Translations under genes and position numbers: made by a program
In this document: positions 1 to 5,832 of the stretch, piece after piece
Layout of the letters: the number at the start of each line of letters is the position of its first letter
How positions within the stretch are numbered: the first letter of the stretch is position 1
Notes under the pieces: model-generated
Told to the model about the DNA's origin: nothing
Seen by the model: only the letters and a program-made list of their open reading frames with translations
The model's database searches: none
NCBI GenBank assembly: GCA_038231615.1
Contig: JBBRLA010000559.1
Coordinates: 1-5,895, forward strand
Length of the DNA: 5,895 bases
Source: JBBRLA01 sp038231615
GTDB taxonomy: Bacteria; Myxococcota_A; Polyangia; Palsa-1104; JAEUJZ01
Direction: 5' to 3'

Positions 1-6
1 GATACG

Positions 7-84
7 TGAGATGAAACTGCTGAGAGAGAGCTGCCCTCTCCTTGTTTTGGTCCTCGACGGGAGGCCTAGGACAATTTCATCTCA
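7..84. other. Inverted repeat enclosing a possible branched RNA structure
   Basis: TGAGATGAAA at 7-16 is the exact reverse complement of TTTCATCTCA at 75-84, giving a 10-bp closing stem around 58 bases. Inside it, GAGAG (26-30) can pair with CTCTC (36-40) over a 5-base loop, followed by CTTGTTTT at 41-48. GTCCT (50-54) can pair with AGGAC (68-72). An alternative to the last helix is CCTC (52-55) with GAGG (61-64). Together these give a three-way-junction-like fold of about 78 nt. It might be a small RNA, an untranslated-region element of a gene to the left, or a weak terminator (GAGAG hairpin plus T-rich tail) for that gene. It does not match a tRNA and I recognise no known RNA family. The stem is seen in the sequence; the function is unknown. 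Confidence 0.35.
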
Positions 85-139
85 ATCGACCGAATAGAAC
101 TCTATCGTCGGTGAGGTGGCACATCAGCCGAACCTCAAG

Positions 140-207
140 ACAGTAGTACGCTCCCTCGGTCGCTGCGGGGGTGCGCCAAAATCTGCCCGGCCATGTGCTT
201 CTTGCTG
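140..207 (-). repeat. Dispersed repeat, left copy (minus orientation)
   Basis: Read on the minus strand from 207 to 140, this matches 5754-5822 on the plus strand. By hand alignment there are four substitutions and one 1-base indel over 69 columns, about 93% identity. Similarity stops abruptly on the inner side of the motif CAGCAAGAAGCACAT and again just past the sequence ending CGTACTACTGT. The two copies are inverted relative to each other and bracket all four genes. No transposase, target-site duplication or terminal inverted repeat is visible, so the type of element is unknown. It lies entirely in non-coding DNA. Confidence 0.8.
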
Positions 208-363
208 AATGGCTTTTCATCAACTTGACCGTGTATGGTTTAATCGGATACGCGTTGATCGTGCGACAACTAGACACCGGGGCGGCCGTCGCTCGGTGCC
301 AAAGCGTTTGATCCAGGCTCAAAGAGACACTGGTTAGTTATAGTTAAGATAGATAGGTCCGCC

Positions 364-1845
364 ATGGAACTTTTCATCGCTGTCTTGGCTGGCATCGCTT
401 TTTCCGCCTTCGCCGGGTTCGTCCTGCTTCGTCTGTGGCGCGGGCGGCGCTCGGGGATCTCCATTCGCATGCAGGTCTTCGTTTCCATGGCCGCGGTGTC
501 TGGGGTCTTCGCCGCCATGCTCGGCCTCATCGCAGTGCAGCGCCTGGAAAGCCGCTCCGCCTTGCTCTCCGAGCAGGTCGCCCGGGAGGACGCCACCCTG
601 GTCGCGCGCCTGCTATCCGCCTCGGACCGCCCCCTTGCAGAGACCGCCGCCGCCCTGCGCGCTCGCAGGGTTTTCGCTAGCGGAGCGTCGTCCTCCAACG
701 AACATGACGACGGCCTCAGGGTCCAGATCTACGACGCCGCCGGTCGCCTGGTCTATGAGTCCCGGGACTCCCACGACCCCGGCGACCCGGCACGGCGCCT
801 GCCCGTCGGGGCCGAGCAACGCGCTCCGATCCTCGGTCCGACGCTGATCGCCGGCCTGGGCAGCCCCCGCATCCTCGGCGAGGTCCGCGTCCTGCGCCCA
901 ACCCTGGGCTGGCGGCAGATCCTCCGCGACGTCGCCTCCCGGGCCGCGGTGCTCTCCCTGCTCCTGGTCATCGGCACCGCCAGCGCCTCGGCCCTCATCG
1001 GCAGGGCCATCGCCAAGCCGATCGAGCGGCTGACCGGCGCCGCCTCGCGCATTGCCCACGGCGAACGTCAGGCGGTGCTGCCTCGCCCGGTCGGCCGTGA
1101 GGTGCGCACCCTGACCGCCGCCGTCGAATCGATGCGCCGCGAGTTGGAGGGGCGCCACCTGGCCGAGCGCCTGGCCACCGATCTGTCCCACCAGTTGAAG
1201 AACCCCGTCGCCGCCATCCGCGCCTCCGCCGAGGTGTTGGCAGACGGGGCCCTGGACGAGCCCGAGACCGCCCGGCGCTTTGTCGGCCGCATTCTGGAAG
1301 CCACCGAGCGGGTGCTGGGCCTGGTGAACAATTTATTGGCCCTGACCCGCCTCCAGGCCCGCGGGGTCGAGAGCGAGCTGCTCGACGTCGGCCACCTGGC
1401 CCACCTGTCGGCCGACGCCCACCTGGCCCAGGCCGAACGCCACAAGGTGCGCATCCAGGTCCAGGCCGCCCCGGGTGCGGTGGTCCGCGGCGACGCCGCC
1501 TGGCTGCGCCGGGCCATCGACAACCTCATCGACAACGCCCTGTGCTTCACCCCGCCCGACTCCCCGCCGATCTCGGTCCGGGTGCGCGTCGCCGACACCC
1601 AAGTCTTCGTCGAGGTGGCCAACCCAGGTCCCGGCGTGGCACAGGAGGTGCGCGGCCGGCTCTTCGAGCGCTTCGTGACCACCCGGCGCGACACCGGCGG
1701 CAGCGGCCTGGGGCTGGCGATCGTCGCCGCGGTGGCCGAGCAGCACGGTGGCAACATCGAGGTGGCCGCCCCGGGACCGCCCCGCACCGAGTTTCGCTTG
1801 ACGCTGCCACGGGCCTCAGCCGCTCTTCACCAGATCTTCCCATAG
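364..1845 (+). CDS. Membrane-bound sensor histidine kinase, CreC-like
   Basis: This is a 493-residue two-component sensor kinase, expected to autophosphorylate on His and pass the phosphate to a response regulator. Hydrophobic segments lie at about residues 2-23, 35-58 and 192-213. The region at 60-190 between the second and third is probably the extracytoplasmic sensor and includes a PAS/Cache-like stretch (VQIYDAAGRLVYESR). A HAMP linker spans about 211-263. The dimerisation/H-box reads DLSHQLKNP with the phospho-acceptor at His276. The ATPase domain has an N-box (DNLIDNA, 386-392), a G1 box (VANPGPGV, 418-425), an F-box (LFERF, 433-437) and a G2 box (GGSGLGLAIV, 445-454). The usual G1 Asp is Asn420, a variation known in other kinases. 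The H-box region resembles the CreC type, but the ligand is unknown. The start has only a weak AGGT upstream. uppS follows after 24-42 bp, probably in the same transcript. No partner regulator is in the window. Confidence 0.93.
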   Translation: MELFIAVLAGIAFSAFAGFVLLRLWRGRRSGISIRMQVFVSMAAVSGVFAAMLGLIAVQRLESRSALLSEQVAREDATLVARLLSASDRPLAETAAALRARRVFASGASSSNEHDDGLRVQIYDAAGRLVYESRDSHDPGDPARRLPVGAEQRAPILGPTLIAGLGSPRILGEVRVLRPTLGWRQILRDVASRAAVLSLLLVIGTASASALIGRAIAKPIERLTGAASRIAHGERQAVLPRPVGREVRTLTAAVESMRRELEGRHLAERLATDLSHQLKNPVAAIRASAEVLADGALDEPETARRFVGRILEATERVLGLVNNLLALTRLQARGVESELLDVGHLAHLSADAHLAQAERHKVRIQVQAAPGAVVRGDAAWLRRAIDNLIDNALCFTPPDSPPISVRVRVADTQVFVEVANPGPGVAQEVRGRLFERFVTTRRDTGGSGLGLAIVAAVAEQHGGNIEVAAPGPPRTEFRLTLPRASAALHQIFP

Positions 1846-1869
1846 CCTTCGTCCAGGCTTCACCACCCC

Positions 1870-2640
1870 ATGAGAACCTTGAGCACGATGAAGAACCTAC
1901 CGAATCACGTGGCGATCATCATGGATGGCAACGGCAGGTGGGCCGAGCAGCGGGGTCTGCCGCGCGTCCTGGGGCACCGGGCGGGAACGCGCACTGTGCG
2001 CCGCATCGTCGAGGCGGTGCGCCAGGCGGGGGTGCGTTACCTGACCCTATACACCTTCTCCGTGGCCAATTGGGAGCGCCCACGGGAGGAGGTCACCGGC
2101 CTCCTCGACCTCATCGGCGAGACCGTGCGCACGGACGGCGCGGACCTGCTGAAGAACGGCGTCCGGGTGCGCGTCGTGGGCGAGCTGGAGGACCTGCCAC
2201 AGCGAGTGCGCCAGCCAGTGGACTGGCTGATCCAGGCCAGCCGGCACAATCGCGATCTTAACCTGACGCTGGCCCTGTCCTACGGCGGACGCCACGATCT
2301 GTGCCACGCCGCCCGGCAGCTCGCCGCGCAAGTCGCCGCCGGGCAGCTTCTCCCCGAGGAGATCGACGAGGCCCTGGTGCGGCGCACCCTGACCACCGCG
2401 GACCTGCCCGACCCCGACCTGATCATCCGCACCGGGGGCGAGCGCCGTCTCTCCGACTTTCTGGTGTTCGAGTCGGCCTATGCCGAACTCTACTTCACCG
2501 ATGTCCTGTGGCCCGACGTCACCGGCGCCGATCTGGATGTCGCCCTGCGCGACTACGCCGGGCGCGAGCGCCGCTTCGGCAAGACCTCGGAGCAGATCCA
2601 GCACCGTCCCTCCCCCACCTCCCTCTCCGAGGCCGCCTGA
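1870..2640 (+). CDS. uppS: Isoprenyl transferase (undecaprenyl diphosphate synthase family)
   Basis: This is a cis-prenyl transferase that adds isopentenyl diphosphate units to farnesyl diphosphate. The product is the C55 lipid carrier used for peptidoglycan and other envelope polymers. It is cytosolic and membrane-associated. Family motifs are clear: MDGNGRWA with catalytic Asp19, GH at 35-36, FSVANW (63-68), RTGGE (187-191) followed by R193 and S195, and AYAELYFTDVLWP (203-215), whose Glu206 matches the Mg-binding Glu213 of the E. coli enzyme. The third motif is usually FS(S/T)ENW; here the acidic residue is Ala66. Length is 256 residues from 1870, or 250 from the second ATG at 1888. The second start gives MKNLPNHVAIIMDGNGRWA, which fits family N-termini better. 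Neither start has a strong ribosome binding site, suggesting translation helped by the upstream kinase gene. The common neighbours cdsA, dxr and frr are absent. A second uppS elsewhere in the genome is possible. Confidence 0.95.
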   Translation: MRTLSTMKNLPNHVAIIMDGNGRWAEQRGLPRVLGHRAGTRTVRRIVEAVRQAGVRYLTLYTFSVANWERPREEVTGLLDLIGETVRTDGADLLKNGVRVRVVGELEDLPQRVRQPVDWLIQASRHNRDLNLTLALSYGGRHDLCHAARQLAAQVAAGQLLPEEIDEALVRRTLTTADLPDPDLIIRTGGERRLSDFLVFESAYAELYFTDVLWPDVTGADLDVALRDYAGRERRFGKTSEQIQHRPSPTSLSEAA

Positions 2641-2664
2641 GATCTCAAAAAAGCCAAAAACCTC

Positions 2665-2693
2665 TTGAATCCTGTTCGCATGCACAGTAGGTT
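2665..2693 (+). promoter_or_regulatory. Possible sigma70-like promoter for the GST gene
   Basis: TTGAAT (2665-2670) and TAGGTT (2688-2693) are 17 bp apart, in the gap between uppS and the GST gene. The -35 matches the consensus at four of six positions and the -10 at only three. The 101-bp gap and the GST gene's own strong ribosome binding site support independent transcription, but the promoter itself is weakly supported. Confidence 0.25.
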
Positions 2694-2699
2694 CGCTCC

Positions 2700-2713
2700 G
2701 TTCCAACCGGAAC
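2700..2713. other. Small inverted repeat before the GST gene
   Basis: GTTCC (2700-2704) and GGAAC (2709-2713) form a perfect 5-bp stem over AACC. GGTTC (2690-2694) and GAACC (2710-2714) can pair as an alternative. It lies between the possible -10 element and the ribosome binding site, so it could be a 5'-UTR hairpin or an operator half-site pair. No T-tract follows, so it is not a standard terminator for uppS. The short stem could be chance. Confidence 0.2.
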
Positions 2714-2730
2714 CCACTCACACCTACAAA

Positions 2731-2735
2731 AGGAG
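2731..2735 (+). promoter_or_regulatory. Strong ribosome binding site of the GST gene
   Basis: AGGAG, preceded by AAA, ends six bases before the ATG at 2742. It is the best Shine-Dalgarno match near this gene and fixes the start codon. Confidence 0.8.
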
Positions 2736-2741
2736 CCTGCG

Positions 2742-3353
2742 ATGAGCCTGATCTTCTACTACAGCCCACAGTCGAGCGCGACCCCGATCCACTGGACCCT
2801 GGAGGAGCTGGGCATCCCCTACGAGAAGGTCCACATCGACCTGAAGGCCCACCAGAACAAGCAGCCGGCCTTCCTGAAGATCAACCCCAACGGCAAGGTC
2901 CCGGTGATCGTCCACGACGGCGTGGCCATCTTCGAATCGGCGGCGATCCAAATCTACCTGGGCGAGATGTTCGGCGTGGAGAAGGGGCTTTTCCCCGCCC
3001 CGGGCCCCAAGCGCGGCGAGGCCATGAAGTGGATCGTCTGGTGCAATGTTTCGCTGGGCGAAGCGGCGGGCCGCTACGCCCGCAACACCGCCTCGTGGGT
3101 GCCGGCGGAGCAGCACAACGCCAAGGCCGCGGAGGCCGCCAAGGTCGAGATCGACGGCCTCATGCGCATGCTCAATGACGCGGTCACCGAACGCAAGTAC
3201 CTCTTGGGCGATAGCTTCACCCTCGCCGACCTGCACCTGACGTCATGGATGTCCTACCTGCCGATGATGGGCGTCGATCTGTCGCCCTACCCGGCGATCG
3301 CCCCGTGGGTCACGCGCTGCACCGAACGCCCCGCCTGCGCCCGGGGAGACTGA
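2742..3353 (+). CDS. Glutathione S-transferase family protein
   Basis: This is a 203-residue cytosolic GST, expected to conjugate or reduce electrophiles using glutathione; the substrate cannot be told from sequence. The N-terminal thioredoxin-fold domain (about 1-77) starts LIFYYSPQSSATPIHWTLEE, with Tyr6/7, Ser8, Ser11 and Ser12 as candidate thiol-activating residues. It continues with NPNGKVPV (48-55, cis-Pro54), and ES at 65-66 is the usual contact to the glutathione gamma-glutamyl group. The helical C-terminal domain (about 88-203) has the N-capping signature DSFTLAD (157-163) and ends in WVTRCTERPA, close to the normal end of the family. Length is typical and no key residue is missing. 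The start at 2742 is fixed by a strong ribosome binding site. It lies 101 bp after uppS and is probably transcribed separately, so a functional link to the kinase or UppS is not indicated. Confidence 0.93.
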   Translation: MSLIFYYSPQSSATPIHWTLEELGIPYEKVHIDLKAHQNKQPAFLKINPNGKVPVIVHDGVAIFESAAIQIYLGEMFGVEKGLFPAPGPKRGEAMKWIVWCNVSLGEAAGRYARNTASWVPAEQHNAKAAEAAKVEIDGLMRMLNDAVTERKYLLGDSFTLADLHLTSWMSYLPMMGVDLSPYPAIAPWVTRCTERPACARGD

Positions 3354-3503
3354 ATTACTTACCCGATCGACCAAACTACGGGGCCATGCCAAGGGAACGG
3401 GTCGGTACCTACCTGTCCTCCCAGAGCGCAATCGGCCCCGACCTCCCCCGGCCATGAACAGCAGGTTTATCAACAGGCAGCCGGCCATCGGCGGTGATTG
3501 TCA

Positions 3504-3532
3504 TTGCCGACTCAAATTTCGTCGTGTTTAAT
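3504..3532 (+). promoter_or_regulatory. Predicted sigma70-like promoter of the lipoprotein gene
   Basis: TTGCCG (3504-3509) and TTTAAT (3527-3532) are separated by exactly 17 bp, in a locally AT-rich patch of otherwise GC-rich DNA. The -10 matches consensus at five of six positions and the -35 at four of six. Transcription would begin around 3539-3541, leaving a leader of about 22-24 bases that includes the ribosome binding site. This is the best promoter candidate in the window. Confidence 0.5.
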
Positions 3533-3548
3533 TGAAAGGGAGAACACT

Positions 3549-3554
3549 AAGGAG
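3549..3554 (+). promoter_or_regulatory. Strong ribosome binding site of the lipoprotein gene
   Basis: AAGGAG at 3549-3554 lies eight bases before the ATG at 3563. It supports that start over the internal ATG at codon 11, and the resulting N-terminus is a complete lipoprotein signal peptide. Confidence 0.8.
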
Positions 3555-3562
3555 AATCAAGA

Positions 3563-5557
3563 ATGCCTTTTGATTTGCGGGCGCGCGCGGTCATGCTTTC
3601 TCTGGCGTCATTGCTCGTGGTGGCGTGCAGTTCGGATGCGCCGACCGGTCCGGTCCTGACCGATGGCGGCGACGTGGGCAACGCGGACCTCACGGGCGGG
3701 AGCGACGATGGGGGCGGGACGCCTCAGCCGACCAACCCCTCGGGCCCGACGGTCACCGTGACCTCGCCCAAGGAGGGCGACAAGGTGGTGACCCCGCGGC
3801 TCCAGGTCGTCGCCGACGTGACCCCCGGCACCGGCCCGGCGGTGGTGACGGTGGACGTGCGGGTGCGCGGGCAGGCGCAGCCGGTGACGCTGACCCTGCT
3901 TGCCGGCACCATGAATACCTTCGCCGGGTTCATCAATCTGGGCGCGACAAACTCGGGCCCGGTCGCGATCACGGTGGAGGGGATCAACGCCAAGAACGTC
4001 AAGAACACCAAGGTCGTCACCGTCACTTACGATGCGGGCCCGGTGATCTCCGTTGCTCAGCCGGCCGGCACCGCCTACCGCGGCTCGGCCCCCATCGTCG
4101 TCGAGGCCAAGACCCTCCCCACGATTGCCGGATCGGCGATGCAGACCTTCACTGCCACCATCCAGGGCATCGACATCCCGCTGAGCCTGGACAAGATCAG
4201 CGCCAATGACTGGGTCGGCACCGCGATGATCGACTTCCACTCCAAGTCCTTCGCGGCGGCGCTGGCTGGCGTCCAGGCGGTCCACCTCCAGGCCACCGAC
4301 GCCAACGGCGCATCGACCCAGACCGATCGCACCTTCACCGTCAAGGAAACCGGGCCGATCATCGTGGTGAAACAACCGGTCTTCGGGACCATCGTCGGGC
4401 GCGTCATCGACATGTCCATCGACGTCACCGACCCCATTGGCGTGGACGATGGCAGTGTCTTCGCCGTGTGGCTGGGCGACGAGGTGCACTACAAGGTGGC
4501 GATGACCCGGGTCGGCATGACCAACACCTTCGCCGGGCGCTTCGACACCAACCGGCTGCCCGACCCGCAGCTTTTGACCTACCCGCTCATCACCTACACC
4601 GCGAGGGACCGCCTGGGGAACCCGACGTTCGCCGCGGGCGAGGTGATCCTGGACAACACGCCCCCGGTGATGGCGCTCGACCCGCCCAAGACCCAGGTGA
4701 TGGTGGCGACCCCCGACAACGCGCTGGGTTTCAAGTGCTCCAAGGAGTTCAATCCGGTCGGGGAGGATCCCGACATGGCCAAGGACAAGAAGATCCTGCA
4801 GCAGGTATTCACCGTGCGGGCGCGCATCACCGACCTGCCGAACAACCAGGCGGAGGGGTTGAAGTCGGCGCTGTCCGCCGGGATCGATCCCACCACGGTG
4901 GACCTGCTGGTGGCGCCGCTGAATCTCAATGGGAACACGCCCTTGGTGGCGGACATCGACGGAAAGGGGAAGTGCAACGCCCTGAACCCGAATTTCACGC
5001 CGGTCGGCGCCATCGTCGCCTCCAACCAGGCGCTGGTGATCCACCTGTCTCCGCTGGGTGGGGGCGGCACTCCGTTCTACAGCGACGATCTGAAGATCCC
5101 CGGGCCGGTGGTCTGCGCCAAGGGCAAGGACATGGCCATGCCCCCGGCTCCGCTGTGCGCGGGGTTCACCAGCAGCGAACCGAAGTTCAGTTACGCGATC
5201 CCGGGGGAGATCTGGAGCCTTGGTCCGGTCACCGCGGCCAACTGCGGGGGGCTGCAATTCGACTCGCTGAACGTGTTCCCGAACGCCCCGATGAGCGGCC
5301 CGCTTTGCATCGCGGTGCGGGCCATCGACAAGAGCGGCAACCGCGGCGTGAGCCGGCCGATCCGGGTCTGCGTCGAGAACCCCTTCGCAGCGGGAGGCGG
5401 CGCGTGCAAGGGCTTCAACGACATGGCCAAGGCTGGCATGCTCCCCTCGTGCCTGGGGACCTACGACCCGGTCGCGCGGACAGTGAACAGCAAGATAGAC
5501 TGCACCTTCACCTTCGACCCGCCCTACCCGCTGGCGAGCGAACCGTACCTCCAGTGA
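3563..5557 (+). CDS. Secreted lipoprotein with Ig-like repeats and Cys-rich C-terminus
   Basis: I do not recognise a named family for this 664-residue protein. Residues 1-21 are a signal peptide with basic Arg6 and Arg8, a hydrophobic core and the lipobox VVAC. Cys22 would be lipidated, and Ser23 at +2 suggests outer-membrane sorting by the E. coli rule. Residues 23-62 form a low-complexity linker rich in Gly, Asp, Thr and Pro. Beta-rich Ig-like repeats follow, starting with related phrases: GPTVTVTSP (61-69), GPVISVAQP (159-167) and GPIIVVKQP (264-272). A shorter phrase, NTPPVMALDPP, begins a fourth part at 365. MNTFAGF (117-123) and TNTFAGRF (320-327) show internal duplication. The part from about 390 to the end has ten Cys (392, 471, 518, 532, 561, 582, 603, 615, 630, 647), an even number suited to disulfides. 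No catalytic motif is visible. It is probably a surface or periplasmic adhesion or structural protein, with its own promoter. Confidence 0.85.
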   Translation: MPFDLRARAVMLSLASLLVVACSSDAPTGPVLTDGGDVGNADLTGGSDDGGGTPQPTNPSGPTVTVTSPKEGDKVVTPRLQVVADVTPGTGPAVVTVDVRVRGQAQPVTLTLLAGTMNTFAGFINLGATNSGPVAITVEGINAKNVKNTKVVTVTYDAGPVISVAQPAGTAYRGSAPIVVEAKTLPTIAGSAMQTFTATIQGIDIPLSLDKISANDWVGTAMIDFHSKSFAAALAGVQAVHLQATDANGASTQTDRTFTVKETGPIIVVKQPVFGTIVGRVIDMSIDVTDPIGVDDGSVFAVWLGDEVHYKVAMTRVGMTNTFAGRFDTNRLPDPQLLTYPLITYTARDRLGNPTFAAGEVILDNTPPVMALDPPKTQVMVATPDNALGFKCSKEFNPVGEDPDMAKDKKILQQVFTVRARITDLPNNQAEGLKSALSAGIDPTTVDLLVAPLNLNGNTPLVADIDGKGKCNALNPNFTPVGAIVASNQALVIHLSPLGGGGTPFYSDDLKIPGPVVCAKGKDMAMPPAPLCAGFTSSEPKFSYAIPGEIWSLGPVTAANCGGLQFDSLNVFPNAPMSGPLCIAVRAIDKSGNRGVSRPIRVCVENPFAAGGGACKGFNDMAKAGMLPSCLGTYDPVARTVNSKIDCTFTFDPPYPLASEPYLQ

Positions 5558-5646
5558 GGGCCGGGCGCCCAGGCTAAACCGAATCCACTTCCCAAACCGG
5601 ATCAAGGTGTGCGGCCTCGCTCCGATGTGCGAGAACGCGCGGCAGA

Positions 5647-5666
5647 GATCGCACCATCCAGCGATC
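5647..5666. repeat. Short inverted repeat, GATCGC / GCGATC
   Basis: GATCGC (5647-5652) and GCGATC (5661-5666) are exact reverse complements separated by eight bases. It is a minor hairpin or possible protein-binding palindrome just before the direct repeats. It could be chance in GC-rich DNA. Confidence 0.3.
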
Positions 5667-5677
5667 CCGTGGCCCCA

Positions 5678-5699
5678 GTCTATACAGCAAGAAGCACAT
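5678..5699 (+). repeat. 22-bp direct repeat, unit 1
   Basis: It begins GTCTATACAGC, has A at the next base, and ends AGAAGCACAT. It matches unit 2 at 5747-5768 in 21 of 22 positions. The spacer between the units is 47 bp and unique, so the period is 69 bp. The 15-base core CAGCAAGAAGCACAT of this unit is also present, exactly, in the left dispersed repeat (minus strand, 207-193). Confidence 0.75.
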
Positions 5700-5746
5700 A
5701 GTTGCTCCCTGCACAATGGGCTGGGAAAATACCGGCGGCAGTCCCG

Positions 5747-5768
5747 GTCTATACAGCCAGAAGCACAT
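5747..5768 (+). repeat. 22-bp direct repeat, unit 2
   Basis: It is identical to unit 1 except for C instead of A at the twelfth base. Its last 15 bases form the start of the right copy of the 69-bp dispersed repeat, so unit 1 looks like a solitary fragment of that repeat's leading edge. A small hairpin, ACCGG (5731-5735) with CCGGT (5744-5748), overlaps its first two bases. Confidence 0.75.
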
Positions 5769-5822
5769 GGCCGGAGCAGGTTTTGGCGCACCCCCACAGC
5801 GACTGAGGGAGCGTACTACTGT
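5754..5822 (+). repeat. Dispersed repeat, right copy (plus orientation)
   Basis: This 69-base segment is the inverted partner of 140-207, with four substitutions and one inserted base (the A at 5775 or nearby). Both copies include TTTTGGCGCACCCCC and GAGGGAGCGTACTACTGT. Beyond 5822 the right copy continues into a series of hairpins that the left copy lacks. The right copy may therefore be closer to the full element, with the left one truncated. No enzyme that could move it is encoded nearby. Confidence 0.8.
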
Positions 5823-5825
5823 ACG
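5812..5825. other. Hairpin 1 of the right-edge series
   Basis: CGTAC (5812-5816) pairs perfectly with GTACG (5821-5825) over the loop TACT. The left dispersed repeat has the first arm, the loop and the first two bases of the second arm, then diverges. Its match to this copy therefore ends inside the hairpin. Confidence 0.5.
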
Positions 5826-5832
5826 TGACCGA

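Larger units (their letters stand above)
1..363. other. Non-coding leader region upstream of the kinase gene
   Basis: I see no convincing gene in this stretch. It is clearly less GC-rich than the coding part, especially at 215-360. It contains a 10-bp inverted repeat at 7-84 and a copy of a dispersed repeat at 140-207 (both listed separately). An open frame of 81 codons on the minus strand (77-322) runs through the repeat, but it has no recognisable domain and no supported start. The AT-rich stretch 331-355 just before the kinase gene is where its promoter would be expected. I could not find a -35/-10 pair with acceptable spacing there. No response-regulator gene is present, although one often precedes a sensor kinase. 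Confidence 0.6.

Noticed and set aside
7..84. tRNA gene suggested by a branched fold of about 78 nt
   Set aside because: The closing stem is 10 bp rather than 7, there is no TTCRA T-loop, no credible anticodon arm and no D-arm consensus on either strand.
77..322. 81-codon open frame on the minus strand in the left non-coding region
   Set aside because: It has no domain, no convincing ribosome binding site, and its middle is the dispersed repeat, which is out of frame upstream of the indel in the other copy.
4468..5577. 369-codon plus-strand frame overlapping the lipoprotein gene
   Set aside because: Its product is low-complexity Gly/Arg/Gln-rich sequence and it lies wholly in another frame of a well-supported gene.
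5678..5768. CRISPR array suggested by two direct repeats with a spacer
   Set aside because: There are only two units, the 47-bp spacer is flanked by no further repeats, no cas gene is present, and the second unit is the edge of a longer dispersed repeat.
3608..5797. 729-codon open frame on the minus strand
   Set aside because: It is antisense to the lipoprotein gene and arises from its GC-rich third positions. It has no family motif and its composition is rich in His, Arg and Gly, as expected of a shadow frame. The plus-strand gene has a promoter, ribosome binding site and signal peptide.
140..5822. Template/variable repeat pair of a diversity-generating retroelement
   Set aside because: The differences (A/C, A/G, G/A, C/T and one indel) are not adenine-specific, the copies are not in a coding 3' end, and there is no reverse transcriptase.
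140..5822. Composite transposon or IS element carrying the four genes
   Set aside because: No transposase or integrase, no visible target duplication, and the enclosed genes look like chromosomal genes of uniform composition.
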